This document shows, in pieces, positions 1 to 11,600 of a stretch of DNA of 64,000 bases. Source of the stretch: Branchiostoma floridae (Eukaryota > Chordata > Leptocardii > Amphioxiformes > Branchiostomatidae); contig NC_049992.1 in the NCBI RefSeq assembly GCF_000003815.2, positions 7,402,493 to 7,466,492 of the forward strand, read 5' to 3'. Numbering within the stretch: position 1 is the first letter of the stretch; the number at the start of each line of letters is the position of its first letter. Below the pieces are notes generated by a model. It ran no database searches and was not told where the DNA came from. It worked only from the letters and a program-made list of their open reading frames with translations. The position numbers were made by a program, and so were the translations under genes.

Positions 1-285
1 CGGCTGCCATCATAGTGTGACCACTTGCACTGAGAAGGATCCTGCAATTTCAATAAGTGTCAGTGGTCTTTACTAGTAATGTGCTTGAGGTGGAAATGCA
101 GGACCTCCATTTAATGTCCAATAGAAGGGACAGCCCCAGCCAAAGCAATAGCTACTTATTTTTGCCCAAGTAAAGTGAGGAAAGTCTTTCCCCAAGGCCA
201 CAAGATCGATGTCTTGACAAGATTTTTACTGCCACAAATGTTTCAACACTTGCAGTGTATTGAAATTTGCCTTCACAAGAAAAAG

Positions 286-489
286 TACTGTAAATGCAGA
301 AACTTTCACGGTGGATTAATGTTCATGGTTTTTGTGGTGGGCGCTTCACCGCGAATTTAAATCCACCGCGAACATTATTCCATAGCAGTAAGAGACTACA
401 GTGCATGTTGCTACCGCGAACTTCAAACCACCGCGAAAAGTTGTTTTTCCTTCTACTGCGAAATTAAATCCCTGTGTCATGCATTCAGA
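286..489. repeat. Interspersed MITE-like repeat with 'ccgcgaac' blocks, copy 1
   Basis: The repeat opens with tactgtaaatgcag and holds several inverted copies of 'accgcgaac' and 'gttcgcggt'-like blocks separated by 'ttaaatcc'. A better copy lies at about 31857-32041, where both ends carry the tactgtaaatgca / tgcatttacagta inverted repeat. No coding capacity is seen. The rest of 1-857 holds nothing I can support. Confidence 0.6.
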
Positions 490-857
490 CCTTCTTTGCT
501 CCTGACCACTCCCCAACTAATGTCAGCACTAGGTTGGGAATCGCCTGAAATCCATCCAATTGTAGCCCCAGTTTGCTCCACTGATCACATTCAAAAATAC
601 AGTTGTCTTGTGCATGCAATCAACTTTTATAAACTAGTAGGCAATCCCCCAACCATGTTCTGGAGAGGGTCAAGAGACCATGGATGGCTATGTGTGACAG
701 GCTTAAAAGCAAAAGTGATTTCATGTGCATTTTAAGGGAGTTATCAGTAACATTTTGGTGACCTTGAATTCTTGAGATAATACTTTGACAGCTGTATGAA
801 AATTTACAGTAAAAATATTCCTATGTTCATAAATCATAATGAAATTTTCTATTCCAG

Positions 858-3800
858 CTCCTGGTGCGAAGCGTCCTTGCCAATGATTTTGCAGCTCCCA
901 GCTACAGACTGCTGGGATGGTTGTCAGCGGTACAGTTAGGGTTCAGTCTACTGCAACATGTGCACAGGACATTCTCTGGGGGCAGGTCGGGGCAAGGCCT
1001 TGACAGAGAGACAACCTCAGAACACAGGTATGCATGTATGTCTATCTGTTAGTTAGTTACCTTCACCATGCAGAATTTCCTTTTGGTTGTCTGTGTGTGC
1101 CTGTGTGTGTGCGTATGGGTGTGTCTGTGTGTGTGTGTGTGTGTGTGTGCATATGTGTGTGTCTGTCTGTGTGTGCCTGTGTGTGTGCATATGTGTGTGT
1201 CTGTGTGTGTCTGTGTGTGTGTGTGTGTGACTGTGTGTGTGTGTGTGACTCTGTGTGTGTGTGTGTGTGTCTGTGTGTGTGTCTGTGCCTGTGTGTGTGT
1301 GTGTGTCTGTGTGTGTGTGTGTGTGTGTCAAGAATCTATTCACAGAATTACATGTAATTCAAGGCTGAAATTTATTGCAATTAAAAGGAAATGGACAAAA
1401 AATGATAAACGCACGGATGTCAGCCATCTTATCAAATCAATATGGCCATACTTTAGTATACTTTTCTCTTGAAAAGTTGAAAAATCACATTGTTCTACTT
1501 ATTTGACAGTAACAACTATGAACAAGTCATCATAAATCACCAAGTTTCCATCTTACATTCTACAAAATTATCATCTTTTATGATGTGACCTCCTGTCATT
1601 TCATGGTTCTCCTAGAAACTAGATCAATTAGTTGAAGAGGTTCATCAGTCATGTATGCAAACAGTTACAACAAATTTTCTCAATCAATGACTGTTTTTGA
1701 AAAGGTACAGGACATACCTCCCACATTTTCGATGTCGACCAGTACAACCGCGTGACGGGGAAGACAAAATCTCAGTTCTCGCGAGAGAACACGAGACTAG
1801 GTCAGGCTTGCGTNNNNNNNNNNNNNNNNNNNNNNNNNNNNNNNNNNNNNNNNNNNNNNNNNNNNNNNNNNNNNNNNNNNNNNNNNNNNNNNNNNNNNNN
1901 NNNNNNNNNNNNNAGAACCAGGTAGAGCAGTCCCACAGTCATTGATTGATGAAATTTGTTGTAACTAGATCAATTAGGAATTTTCATTTCTCTGTTTTAG
2001 TTCTTCCAAATCTTCTTTGGCTGGTAAATCTTTGTCGGCGCCGTCACACTTTTCTGAGTCTTCTGTGATCTCTTCTTCAATAGTATCAAGTGTAACAACA
2101 CCAGATGTCCCAGGTTTACACCTGTTTGTGCTAGTTGACACGCCTGCACAGCCAATCATTTCATAAGCAGTCTGCTCTTGATGGACAGACTCTATGGTAG
2201 GCGAACTCTTGATTTTAGACCCAACACAATCCACTGTCTCTTGACCTCTCTTGTAAAGTGAAGTATTTCTTCTAACATTTCTACTTATGGGCAGATGTAC
2301 TTCAGCTCTTGTGGTATGAAATTTTGAGGAGTACTTGTTCCTGTCTTCACATCTTTTGTTTTGTGATCCCTGCCCACAAGTATTTGCAATGCCTTTGTCG
2401 TTTGTTCCTCTGTGTGGAGGTGCACAAAGTGCATTTGACGTTGGTTTACCTTTGGTGTCTTCTTCTTTTATTTCACTGTAGTGGTTACCAGATGGAACAT
2501 ACACTTCATCCTCGTTTATTTGATTGTAGACGTTGTCGTTTTTTTGACCCGTGTTTAACACTAAGTCTTGTTCCTGTTTGCCACAGGCATGCTCGTCTTT
2601 TATTTTGCAGTAGTGGTGACCAGATGGGATGTACACTTCATCCTCCTTTATTTGATCGTAGTTGTTGTCGTTTGTTCGACCTCTGTTTGATACCTGTTCC
2701 TCTTTATCACAGCCATGCTCATCTTTTATTTCGTAGTAGTGGTGCCCAGATGGAACGTACACTTCAGCCTCATTTATTTCATCATAGGCAATTCCTCTCC
2801 GTTGCACTGCTGCATCATTATCATAGTTGCTTTCATGATTGTTATCATTTCCACTGTTCTCACCGAGGCAAAAGAAAGCGACACGTACACAACATATAAT
2901 GATAACTTGGACTGCCACTACGGAGCCTACTATCAGAGGTATCCTTAGATTTGTATTTGTTTTTTCAGTAGTGGCATTGATGAGAGAAAAAGACATTGGG
3001 TTCTGTATCAACGAGGTTGTTTTTTCTGGTGTCTCTGCTTTACCATCTATGTTGTCAGCACTAGTAAGAGAGTCGTTGTTATACACTGCAGTTTTTTCTA
3101 CCCCATTCCTAACCCTATCCTTCAGAAAACAATTTGTTTCCTCTGCTTGCTTTGGTGTCGATGCATTAATATAGAAAATGTGTTTATGATCATAGATGAC
3201 ATAAAAGCAGGCCACCCTGGACACATTAGGATTCCTACCATGATCCTCGACCTTGTCTGTAGTACTTTGAAATTCTGCTGTTTTATTTTTCGTAGTAGTG
3301 GCTACGATACTAAAAGCGTCCACTTTTGAGGAACCTGGGTTACTACTGTTTCCTAGTCCAAAGACTCGCAGGTTAGATGCACCCTTTAAGGGAAAAGTGA
3401 TACCCTCAGAGTCTTCCCATGACTCGAAACATTGAGTCGAAAATGACCTGTCCTGAGGGCTTTTGCTATGCTTTGCTATAACGACGAAGGGAGAGTAAGA
3501 CATAAAATGACCCAAACGATAAATCTCTTGGAGTGGATTACAAGAATCCAGATTAATTGGGACTTTTGCCTTGAATTTTGCCATGCTGTACCAATCAACA
3601 GAGAATAAGTCCGTGGAGGGTTCATAGTTGATGTGAAAGACCATACCGTCAACCTCCAATCGTATCCACTGGTGATTACTCTGTTCAGTGTTGTACCAAG
3701 GAGTTTCGATCAAATCTTCGTTAAGGCCACAATTTTCTACCACAACGTGCCATGCCATTTCATGCACAGTATCTGACTTTAAGGCAACAAGCTTGTTTCC

Positions 3801-6800
3801 ACCAAGAATAACTGTGATGAGGTTTTTAAGGGTGAGAAATGTTTCTTTTTGCAGACACACTAATTCGTTGTCACTTAAGTCCAGAAACTGCAGGTGGTAC
3901 AAGGAATCGAACGCATGAGGGAAAATCGTTTTGATTTTGTTTTTGCTAAGAATTAATGTATTTAGACTGTCCATCCCAATGAGCCAGTGATTGCGTACTT
4001 CTCGCAAGTCATTACGGTGTAGATCTAACGACTGGAGGTAAGGCAGGTTTTCAAAACACCCTGGATCTAAACTGGAGATGTGATTGTTTGAAATTGATAG
4101 GTAATGCGGGGAATGCCTATTTCTGGTATACCAGTTTCGAGGGATATGCGTTAACATGTTATCATCTAAAGTCAGACTTAGCAGCCACAAAAAGTCTCTG
4201 AATGTTCCGTTGTCCAATTCAGTTATCCCTGCATCAATGAGATAAAGATGGGTGAGGGAAGAAGGGTCGATGGCGGAGAGTTTTTGCGACGATAATATCC
4301 CATATCGATAGCCCCTTATTCCGAGCATACTGACACCCGGGAAGCACTTTCCTGTGGGCAAACTAATGATTTCATCCGCATGTTTGTGATCGACGTCACA
4401 CGAAACACACTCCACCTTAGTATATCGAACATGCATGGTGGGAAAAAGTTTGTTGTACCTAGTCTTAATGTCAGCAGGCACACAGGAGGAAAATTCTTTC
4501 CTTTCGCATGTTGGAAAGCAACTCTGATCTGCTGCAGAATTGTACGTCATCCACGATGCACAAATGTTCAGAATGAGGAATTCAAACAGAAGTCTTGAAT
4601 TCATAGTGAAAAGAGTCATCCTCAGCCAATTTGTTCAACTCACTGCAGATTGACTATTTTTTGTTGTTGGACTACTTTTGTAGCCTCATGTCTTGTAACT
4701 CAAAGTCTTGTTGCTTGGTGAATAGTTACTAGTACTACTAGATCACCTTAAGCAGAGGATTATATCTATTTTTATAATTTTATTAAGAATTATATTGATA
4801 ACCCTGAAGAGTAAGGTGTCCTTGGCAAAAGAAAAGTGAGTGGTAGCTATATCGCACTGCAGTATCTGAGGAGTTATGGAAAAAGGATTGTCTCAAGCAA
4901 TACGCTTCAAAGTTGACAAAAGTAGTAGCATTTGCCTAGACGTGGTTTTGGTTGCTTTTACAGTGACGTAGCTAATGCTGATGTAGCCAGATGGGTGCAT
5001 GCACACCAAGGAGTCAATGAAACGTATACCTGAAGAATAGTTTTTGACTGTAGGTGTTGGATGTCCCAAAGTACTGGTGGAATGCTGGAGTTGTTGCCCT
5101 CAGAGTTTGCACTTGTCGGGGCTAAAGCTGGACCGATGCGGTGCAGTTGATGAAACAACGTCAAGCTGAAGAGTGAATTTTCAGGCGGCCCCTTTTTTTT
5201 CAGTTGATGAAATTAGTTTAGGATGTTCTTTTAAGTTTTTTGGTTTACTTGGGTGTATGGAATGGTGCTATTTTCGAAAAAGAAGAAACAAGAAATGGCC
5301 TGCCCTTCTCATAAATTGTATGTGGGCTCCAAATGATGTAGAGTGAATCGAGTTGTGGCGTGAAGTGTCTTCAGACCAGTCCATTTATTCCCATGACCAG
5401 ACCAATTACTTATATAACTATATATTTACTACAAGGACTTCCTGCATGTTTCAGCAATGTCCTTGGCTGAAGTAGGCCGTGCGTTACCAAGGAACATGAC
5501 TATTCAATCGGAAGGAAATTGTCTTGGATTGGTCCTGTGGCAAACGTGTCCAAACATGTGTTATGAATTTTTTTTAATGACCATTGTGGAATCCTGCTTA
5601 TATCAAAGTTTCTGACTTGGAATCATGTTCATAATATTGTAACAGAACCATGTACATGTATCAAAAACAGCCCTTTTCATACATTTCTACTACAAAAATA
5701 AAGCCCTTGACACATTTTCATAATGTTTAACATATCTGGCTGCTCTCCACAAAATCATGATGTTCAAAAGGAAAAAGGTCTGTTTCAGATTCTCCTTCAG
5801 GAAGACTTTTGTCATTCACTCGATTTCTTGACAGAGGAAAAAGTGTTACCAATTGTTCTTACGGTAAACTCAAAGCTCCTCTTTTTAGTTTTCACTTTCA
5901 CATCTTTATTTCTAATTAAGTCATAATTATAAGGGAGAATGTCCTAATTCATGGTGTCAGTTATCCTCGTTTGCAGACATTCTAGGGTTATTTTGGGGGA
6001 AGTGCAACTGAAATTGTTATTTTCAGCAGGTTTTCTAATGCTGGAGGATATCCAAAATGTCACGTCTGTTCATTGATCTAAAGTTGAAAAGTTCTGTCTA
6101 AGTACCTTTGATTGAATTCGTTGACCAGGATCTTTACTGGTGGAATCTCCAATTCTTCCATCAGAGATCTGGATCTCTGTCAACAGAGATTCTACCAGAT
6201 TGACTCATCCTGATATATTATACTATATAAGCTGGTTTATGTCATACCTGGGCCGCGAAAACATTCGATACAGGTGTTCCAGACCGTGTGATAACTTTCT
6301 TCGAGTAAATCGAACTATTTCGAACGGACCGAATACGGCATGGTTGAAAATTCGAATACCGAATTTGGACGTTAGAATTGCTGTTGTTACAATCTTTTGT
6401 TCGAGGACACAACATTTTCTCAACTTTTGGTGCATTTCGCATCGAAACATGTGTTTTCTCAGGTGGGTATAACATAGGTAAGATACAACACGTTGTATTC
6501 TGCATCACCCTCGGTCCCAGCCCTCCCGCGGGTGGGATCGCCCTCTGGCCGTCGGGCGATCCTTCCCACGGTCAGGCTTGTACCTCGGGTAATATGCAAT
6601 ACACCATGTTGTATTCTATATGTACAGTTGCAAATCCTGTATTCTCTATATACTGTATCTAAAACTTTTGCTCTTTATTTTGCAGTGCTAATGCTGTGGC
6701 CTCGACCTCGTCGTCTGAAGTCCACCCCAAGTCGCGATGTTCTCTGTGCCTGGAGACCAGAAGGCACCCCACAGCCACGCCCTGTGGTCACCTCTTCTGC

Positions 6801-7806
6801 TGGGGGTGCATCATGGAATGGGGTAGTGAAAAGGTAATTTGACTTTTTTGTACAGTCATTATTGAATGTGGTAGTGAGATATATAAAACCATTATCTCTG
6901 TATCATTGAATTGGAAAGATAGGCATTTTTCATCTTGAAATTGAGTACATGTAATATGAAAGATGATTTTTGTTTGAATACTTGAAAGTGTGGCTGCTTG
7001 TGGTGTCATAATAATAAACTGTTATATTTACATGGTGTCAAGGTCTTCACACTCTGCCACGTGCTTGCCCCATCTGGTTGAAATTCCGTGCAGCCAGTGG
7101 CGCAAGTTTGCACCCTGGTCTAAACACGACTGGGAAATAGTCGCATTGTCCTTTTGTTGGGGTGGGGGCTGGCAAAGCCGACAACCCCATGTATGAGAGA
7201 GCTTTATTTATTAACCTCAAGCATAAAAGAACCCAACGCACTCGTAGAAGAGAGGGGGAACCTATTGTGTTTGCCAGAAAATGCAAGCCGCTACGAATGA
7301 AGTTGCTCGCACTACCACCAGTCTGCCTAAATGTCCTCAAACGGCTCTAAAATGGGACAACAACCTTGTAAGGCGCTCTGGATACATTGTTTATGCATCT
7401 ATGAATAAAAAATGCAGCAAGTCCTAAGTATTTACAATTTCTTTCGAGTTAATCTGCTGGTTTCAAGATAAAAGCAATTTCTGGTCACCACATTGAATCG
7501 TCTGTGTAAGGAGTGTGTAAGGAGTGTTTATTATTCATAAATGCATAAGCTATGTATCCAGAGCGCCACACAAGGTCATTGCCCTATGTACACTGCATAT
7601 TGGAGATGTTGGAGCTCATTTGAGGTGTTTAAGCAGACTGCGCTACCATTAGGTTCTTGAAAAAGGTGTAATGCTTCACCTCAATTGACGATGACTGCTT
7701 TTATCTTAATGTTTCTTCTGTTATCTTTCAGCCGGAGTGCCCATTGTGCAGAGAGCCATTCCAACTATCCAGACTTGTCTACCTGCAGAACTATCAACCA
7801 AGTTGA
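858..7806 (+). CDS. PEX10: Peroxisome biogenesis factor 10 (RING E3 ligase), last three coding exons, 5' partial
   Basis: Coding exons are 858-1027, 6686-6833 and 7732-7806. All introns are GT-AG and the phases join (2, then 0). The joined C-terminus is a C3HC4 RING: CSLC, then CGHLFCWGC, then CPLC, closing with [10 protein letters not shown] and TGA at 7804. The [10 protein letters not shown] core and the ECPLCRE motif just before the end are those of PEX10. In the family, PEX10 forms the peroxisomal membrane ubiquitin ligase with PEX2 and PEX12 that monoubiquitinates the receptor PEX5 for recycling. Exon 858-1027 encodes part of the membrane domain ([17 protein letters not shown]). Earlier exons should precede 858 in phase 0; I could not find one in bases 1-857. 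The intron 1028-6685 contains a whole gene on the other strand. A possible poly(A) signal ATTAAA is at 7928. I am confident of the identity and of the three exons. Confidence 0.93.
1085..1330. repeat. GT/TG microsatellite with interspersed CT
   Basis: About 245 bp of (GT)n broken by CTGT and ATAT steps. It starts just inside the intron, some 60 bp after the PEX10 donor at 1028. Long open frames across it are low-complexity artefacts. Confidence 0.95.
1814..1913. other. Assembly gap (100 N)
   Basis: Exactly 100 N, the usual placeholder for a gap of unknown size. The sequences beside it share 'aactagatcaattag' (about 1617 and 1962), so a repeat probably caused the break. Confidence 0.99.
1974..4619 (-). 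CDS. Leucine-rich-repeat transmembrane receptor with triplicated tyrosine-rich cytoplasmic tail, single exon
   Basis: This is an intact 881-codon frame. A hydrophobic N-terminus (about residues 8-25) reads as a signal peptide and is followed by a cysteine-containing cap. Roughly residues 125-290 hold about six LRRs of the LxxLxLxxN type ([56 protein letters not shown]). A long ectodomain with several NxS/T sites follows, then one membrane helix (about 560-585: [18 protein letters not shown]) and a cytoplasmic tail of about 296 residues. In the tail, a block of about 24 residues occurs three times (near 611, 653 and 697): YDEI/YDQI/YNQI, then EVY[VI]PSG, then HYxxIK. These are candidate phosphotyrosine and SH2-docking sites. 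The family is that of LRR transmembrane receptors, numerous in amphioxus; I do not recognise an orthologue. The gene lies wholly inside a PEX10 intron on the opposite strand. Lack of introns could mean retroposition. Ligand and pathway are unknown. Confidence 0.9.
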   Translation of the reverse strand: MTLFTMNSRLLFEFLILNICASWMTYNSAADQSCFPTCERKEFSSCVPADIKTRYNKLFPTMHVRYTKVECVSCDVDHKHADEIISLPTGKCFPGVSMLGIRGYRYGILSSQKLSAIDPSSLTHLYLIDAGITELDNGTFRDFLWLLSLTLDDNMLTHIPRNWYTRNRHSPHYLSISNNHISSLDPGCFENLPYLQSLDLHRNDLREVRNHWLIGMDSLNTLILSKNKIKTIFPHAFDSLYHLQFLDLSDNELVCLQKETFLTLKNLITVILGGNKLVALKSDTVHEMAWHVVVENCGLNEDLIETPWYNTEQSNHQWIRLEVDGMVFHINYEPSTDLFSVDWYSMAKFKAKVPINLDSCNPLQEIYRLGHFMSYSPFVVIAKHSKSPQDRSFSTQCFESWEDSEGITFPLKGASNLRVFGLGNSSNPGSSKVDAFSIVATTTKNKTAEFQSTTDKVEDHGRNPNVSRVACFYVIYDHKHIFYINASTPKQAEETNCFLKDRVRNGVEKTAVYNNDSLTSADNIDGKAETPEKTTSLIQNPMSFSLINATTEKTNTNLRIPLIVGSVVAVQVIIICCVRVAFFCLGENSGNDNNHESNYDNDAAVQRRGIAYDEINEAEVYVPSGHHYYEIKDEHGCDKEEQVSNRGRTNDNNYDQIKEDEVYIPSGHHYCKIKDEHACGKQEQDLVLNTGQKNDNVYNQINEDEVYVPSGNHYSEIKEEDTKGKPTSNALCAPPHRGTNDKGIANTCGQGSQNKRCEDRNKYSSKFHTTRAEVHLPISRNVRRNTSLYKRGQETVDCVGSKIKSSPTIESVHQEQTAYEMIGCAGVSTSTNRCKPGTSGVVTLDTIEEEITEDSEKCDGADKDLPAKEDLEELKQRNENS
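4620..6235. other. PEX10 intron / LRR gene upstream region, nothing coding seen
   Basis: AT-rich sequence between the start of the LRR gene and a repeat at 6236. The LRR gene promoter should lie here, but I see no clear element. Open frames are short and look random. Confidence 0.6.
6236..6480. repeat. Interspersed repeat, family with copies at about 53711 and 28863
   Basis: The block runs from 'gtcatacctgggccgcga' to 'tctcaggtgggtataacat' and includes TTCG-containing inverted motifs. A diverged copy in the same orientation is at 53711-53985 and an inverted partial copy at about 28863-29015. No protein is encoded. Confidence 0.75.
7300..7655. mobile_element. Foldback (MITE-like) element in the last PEX10 intron
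   Basis: Left arm about 7305-7415 (gtctgcctaaatgtcctcaa ... ggcgctctggatacattg) is repeated inverted at about 7537-7650 (ctatgtatccagagcgcc ... aagcagactgcgct). It is noncoding and lies in intron 6834-7731. Confidence 0.7.
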
Positions 7807-8585
7807 CCACGCTTTTAAAACACAGATAATATACACTGTCTGTATATACATTTATGTATATAGACAAAAAATGCTAAGAGAAGCAAAGCTAAATTTATTT
7901 TGCATCATGAAAACTGACAGATGCCATATTAAAAGTTAATTATACAAAAAATTGCTGTCTTCAGTATGTACTGTTTTATTCAGATTATGTATTAGATTTC
8001 TCCATTCACAGAAGATAAACTCTAGGTATTTTATCTTCCGAGTTGTCATTATTTTCCTCATTCTCCCTTGCTGCGCGAAAGTGTCCTCTTTTGTGGGTAT
8101 GTCCTCTAACCAGCTGTCAGACAATCATGTAAATGAATTTTAAGTGAATGTTTTTTTATGATTGATTGACAGCTTGTCAGAGGCAGTGCCCACAAAAGTG
8201 GAAACCTCAGACCATTTACCATTTAGCAGAGCCCCCCAAGGTTTATTGTGTAGGCCCCAGGTCCAAAACGATAAAAAGTTGACTAACCAGGTCATAAGGC
8301 CACGTGAACTATGTCCTATGGGTGTTCTATGACATATGCTGACCCAAATTTGAGTGAGAGGGTAAGAAATTACGATCATTTGCATTAAAACATTTTGCAG
8401 TTTTGAGTTTTATTACAACTATGACATTCATAGTAATTTTATGAAAAGTAACTAGTTGCATATATCAGCAAAAAGCACAAGTATTTTTCTCCTCTAGGGA
8501 AATGTAAAAATCAAATGTGCATGTACTTCTCATACATAAAGTTAATGGCTTACTAAAATAACAGTTATTGTTACTATATACATCG

Positions 8586-8665
8586 CTATGGATGCCTCCT
8601 CGTTTGGGCTCCTTCTTGCCATCTGTGTTGATGACCTGTGTGTTGTCCGACCTTTTCAACTTCAG
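8586..8665 (-). CDS. Gene A probable terminal exon
   Basis: The acceptor ctttctgcag precedes 8665. Read in phase 1, as the exon ending at 9177 requires, it adds about 26 residues (AEVEKVGQHTGHQH...) and stops at TAG 8588-8586. AATAAA on the minus strand near 8407-8413 would end the transcript. The same exon in phase 0 is open for 67 codons (LKLKRSDNTQVINTDGKK...) and looks like a cytoplasmic tail, but that needs an unseen phase-shifting exon. The terminus is therefore tentative. Confidence 0.45.
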
Positions 8666-11600
8666 CTGCAGAAAGAAAAAAAGTTTAAAGCAATATGGCG
8701 GAGGAGCATTTGCGACAATCTTGTGTTTGGATGTCAGCCTTGATCGAATTTCAAAGTTAGATGTTGGCATATTCATTTGGAAATGATGTCTCTTTTTGTG
8801 AGTGTTTCAATATTCTTGAATTGTAAAATTCCGTATAAAATCTTCAGGCTTATATTAATGTAATGTAAAACCTGATTAAATCTTGTGCCCCCAACAATGT
8901 TTTCTAAAACTGCAGTATTCTGAAGCTGTTCAAGCGTCTATAGAGCGATTTAAGAATGGGGGTTTGGAGTTGAATCCCACCTCTGACACCATGTTGTACA
9001 ATGTATCTCGCTGAGACACAGTAACTTTTTTACGCAACTTCTTGGAGCACACCATGTTGGATTATTCATGATAGACTGTACTAAGTTGTATAGTTTGTAA
9101 GAGATTCTATCGGATATCTTATCACTTCCTGTAACAACCCCTTACTGTAAAGTGTGTAACACAGACAAGCCTTTACCTGTGCAGGCCTCCACCATACAGG
9201 GCTGCTGCTCTACACTCTCTCCGGAACAAGCCTGTCCGTCGCGTCTACCGCACTGTCGCCGGCGGTACCTCTTGCCGACACCACACGTGTTGCTACACTC
9301 ACTCCACTCACTCCACTCTCCCCACACACTGTTAACAGCTCCTGAAGATAAAAGGGTTAAATGTACATGATAATTTTTTTCATTGTTCAAGGTCTCATAA
9401 CACAGTATTTATGGGCGAGTAGTTCAGGCACAAAATAGTGCGTCACAGTTCTTGAAAGAGCCATTGAAATTTTGGTTGGGTAGAATTTTGTGCATGAGTC
9501 TTGAAGCATGGTGACCTCTGCTGGAGGTCAAATAAAAGTGTTTTTTTTATAAGACAATGAGCAGGCAAACTTCAGCTCATTTACACATATTTTGTAGATT
9601 CTATCCTGAATTTCAACATAATCAATTCTTGTTCATTACTTTTGCACCGTGCACTTTGGGGTCCTTAACAATGTAAATCCCCATAGGCGAAATACTGTGG
9701 GGGATCCGCAGGTCAATCCGCCATGCAAATTGATGGTGGTCGATTATAGTTCAGGGCCTAAAACTTCAAGATTTTTTTCCTGGTCAAATGGGTAGAAATC
9801 CTGGCAGTTTTGAGGTGGGTGTGACAGGGGAGGGTTTCAACTTTGTGATTAGGGCCAAAAAGCTGAGTTTGTGTGGTTTTTAGGGGGTATAAAGTTGGGA
9901 CTTTTTTGTCCTAGCACATGGCCTCCTCACTGGGTTGTGGTGCGGTTTTGAGGTCATGGGTCAATCTTTCAGTTTCCCGGAAGTTCTCGCCGTTAGATTC
10001 ATGCCGAAATGTGGTTTGTCGGATAGCTGAGATGTCGGGCTTTCATATGAGGGTATGTTTGTGTGCCAGTAACGTCAGATAGTTGAGTTACTAACAGTTG
10101 CTTTCTCCTCTTTTTTGTATAGGAACCCATTGTTTAGAGGCTGCAAATTGAATCACCTGCGGATACCCTGAAGTGTTCCAGGTATCACCCTGCCCTCCCC
10201 CTTTTTAGCTATTTTGGGGCTGAATACACCTCCATATGTGTGAAAGATGGTCCCAGGGGACATGCCATGCTAAATTTGTTGAGAATTTCCTATATTTTAG
10301 CTGTTTTGGGTTCACTGGCGTGCTAATGGGCACTGCTTACAATGAAAATTGCCATTGGTGTAAAATGACTTGAGAGGGAGGATGGACTCTAGAGTCTATC
10401 ACTCTTTCATTTGACCTGCATTTTATTGGCAATTGCAAAAGTAAATTATGAATAGTCCAAAAGAGTTAGGTTGGACGTGAACCACGTTATTTGGCAACGT
10501 CCCAGGGGAGGAGCCGCGAAAGCGGTCGAGCTCATGGATACAGGAGGTGTGTTACTAAGCCCCATTATCCTGTGTTTTGCTAACTTTTTGGGGATGTTAG
10601 CATGATGTTAGCATGTGGCAGGTATCATGACAGCATACCAGAGTCTGTCAGTGCCATTTTCATAACAAAAAATGAAGAAAGTGGTGTGTGCATTGAGTGA
10701 AATTGGCTTTGACCTACTTTATTAAGTGCCCAGCACACACCTTCTGAAAGTCCCTACAAAGCCTCTGAAACAACACTTCATGACCAAATTTCAGGTCTCT
10801 GTCACTGTAGAGGCAGTCTCTGTGTGTCAGAGTGACTAGCTTTTGGCATTTCTTGGCCTACATATGCCAGGTTTCTTGAAAACAGCTCTTGGTATATATG
10901 CCCTGCCCCCCCCCCCCCCCTTCAGACTCTGATGGCAGCCATGATACCTGTAATAAAAGTGAGTCCCAGGGGAGTATAAATCATTGAAATTCTTTCATAC
11001 TTAGGATAATATGTAACAACCCCTGTCTCCATTGTATGATAAAACTTTTTTTGTAAAATTCTGAACTTGGGCTCTGTGAAGGGGATCCGCAGGTCAATCC
11101 GCCATGCAAATTGATGGTGGTCGATTATAGTTCAGGGCCTAAAACTTCAAGATTTTTTTCCTGGTCAAATGGGTAGAAATCCTGGCAGTTTTGAGGTGGG
11201 TGTGACAGGGGAGGGTTTCAACTTTGTGATTAGGGCCAAAAAGCTGAGTTTGTGTGGTTTTTAGGGGGTATAAAGTTGGGACTTTTTTGTCCTAGCACAT
11301 GGCCTCCTCACTGGGTTGTGGTGCGGTTTTGAGGTCATGGGTCAATCTTTCAGTTTCCCGGAAGTTCTCGCCGTTAGATTCATGCCGAAATGTGGTTTGT
11401 CGGATAGCTGAGATGTCGGGCTTTCATATGAGGGTATGTTTGTGTGCCAGTAACGTCAGATAGTTGAGTTACTAACAGTTGCTTTCTCCTCTTTTTTGTA
11501 TAGGAACCCATTGTTTAGAGGCTGCAAATTGAATCACCTGCGGATACCCTGTGCTCTTCTACCTCAAACTGCACATGCACAGCGAGATGCATCATGGGTA

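Larger units (their letters stand above)
9700..11548. mobile_element. LTR-like element: two identical 468-bp direct repeats flanking 913 bp
   Basis: Repeats at 9700-10167 and 11081-11548 read identically. The unit is bounded by CTGTG at 9695-9699 and 11549-11553, a candidate 5-bp target duplication. Each repeat begins GGGGATCCGCAGGT and ends ACCTGCGGATACC, so it has about 12-bp inverted ends but not TG...CA. A TATAAAG occurs inside each repeat. The 913-bp interior (10168-11080) has a poly-C tract and no ORF, recognisable primer-binding site or protease/RT. It lies in the gene A intron between 9341 and 12770. It could be a non-autonomous, recent LTR element, or two copies of one MITE bracketing a segmental duplication. 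Confidence 0.65.

Noticed and set aside
1-857. An earlier PEX10 exon in the first 857 bases
   Set aside because: The frame 496-735 lacks suitable splice sites and any PEX10 likeness; most of the stretch is repeat.
1034-1472. Overlapping open frames rich in V/C or T/H across 1085-1330
   Set aside because: They are translations of the GT microsatellite.
2309-2948. Plus-strand frames opposite the LRR gene tail
   Set aside because: Shadows of the 881-codon frame; their repeats mirror the triplicated tail.
9152-9370. Plus-strand frame opposite the gene A TSP1 exon
   Set aside because: Shadow of the minus-strand exon, which has the WxxW and six-Cys pattern and proper splice sites. The same applies to 13365-13712, 14329-14619 and 16180-16380.
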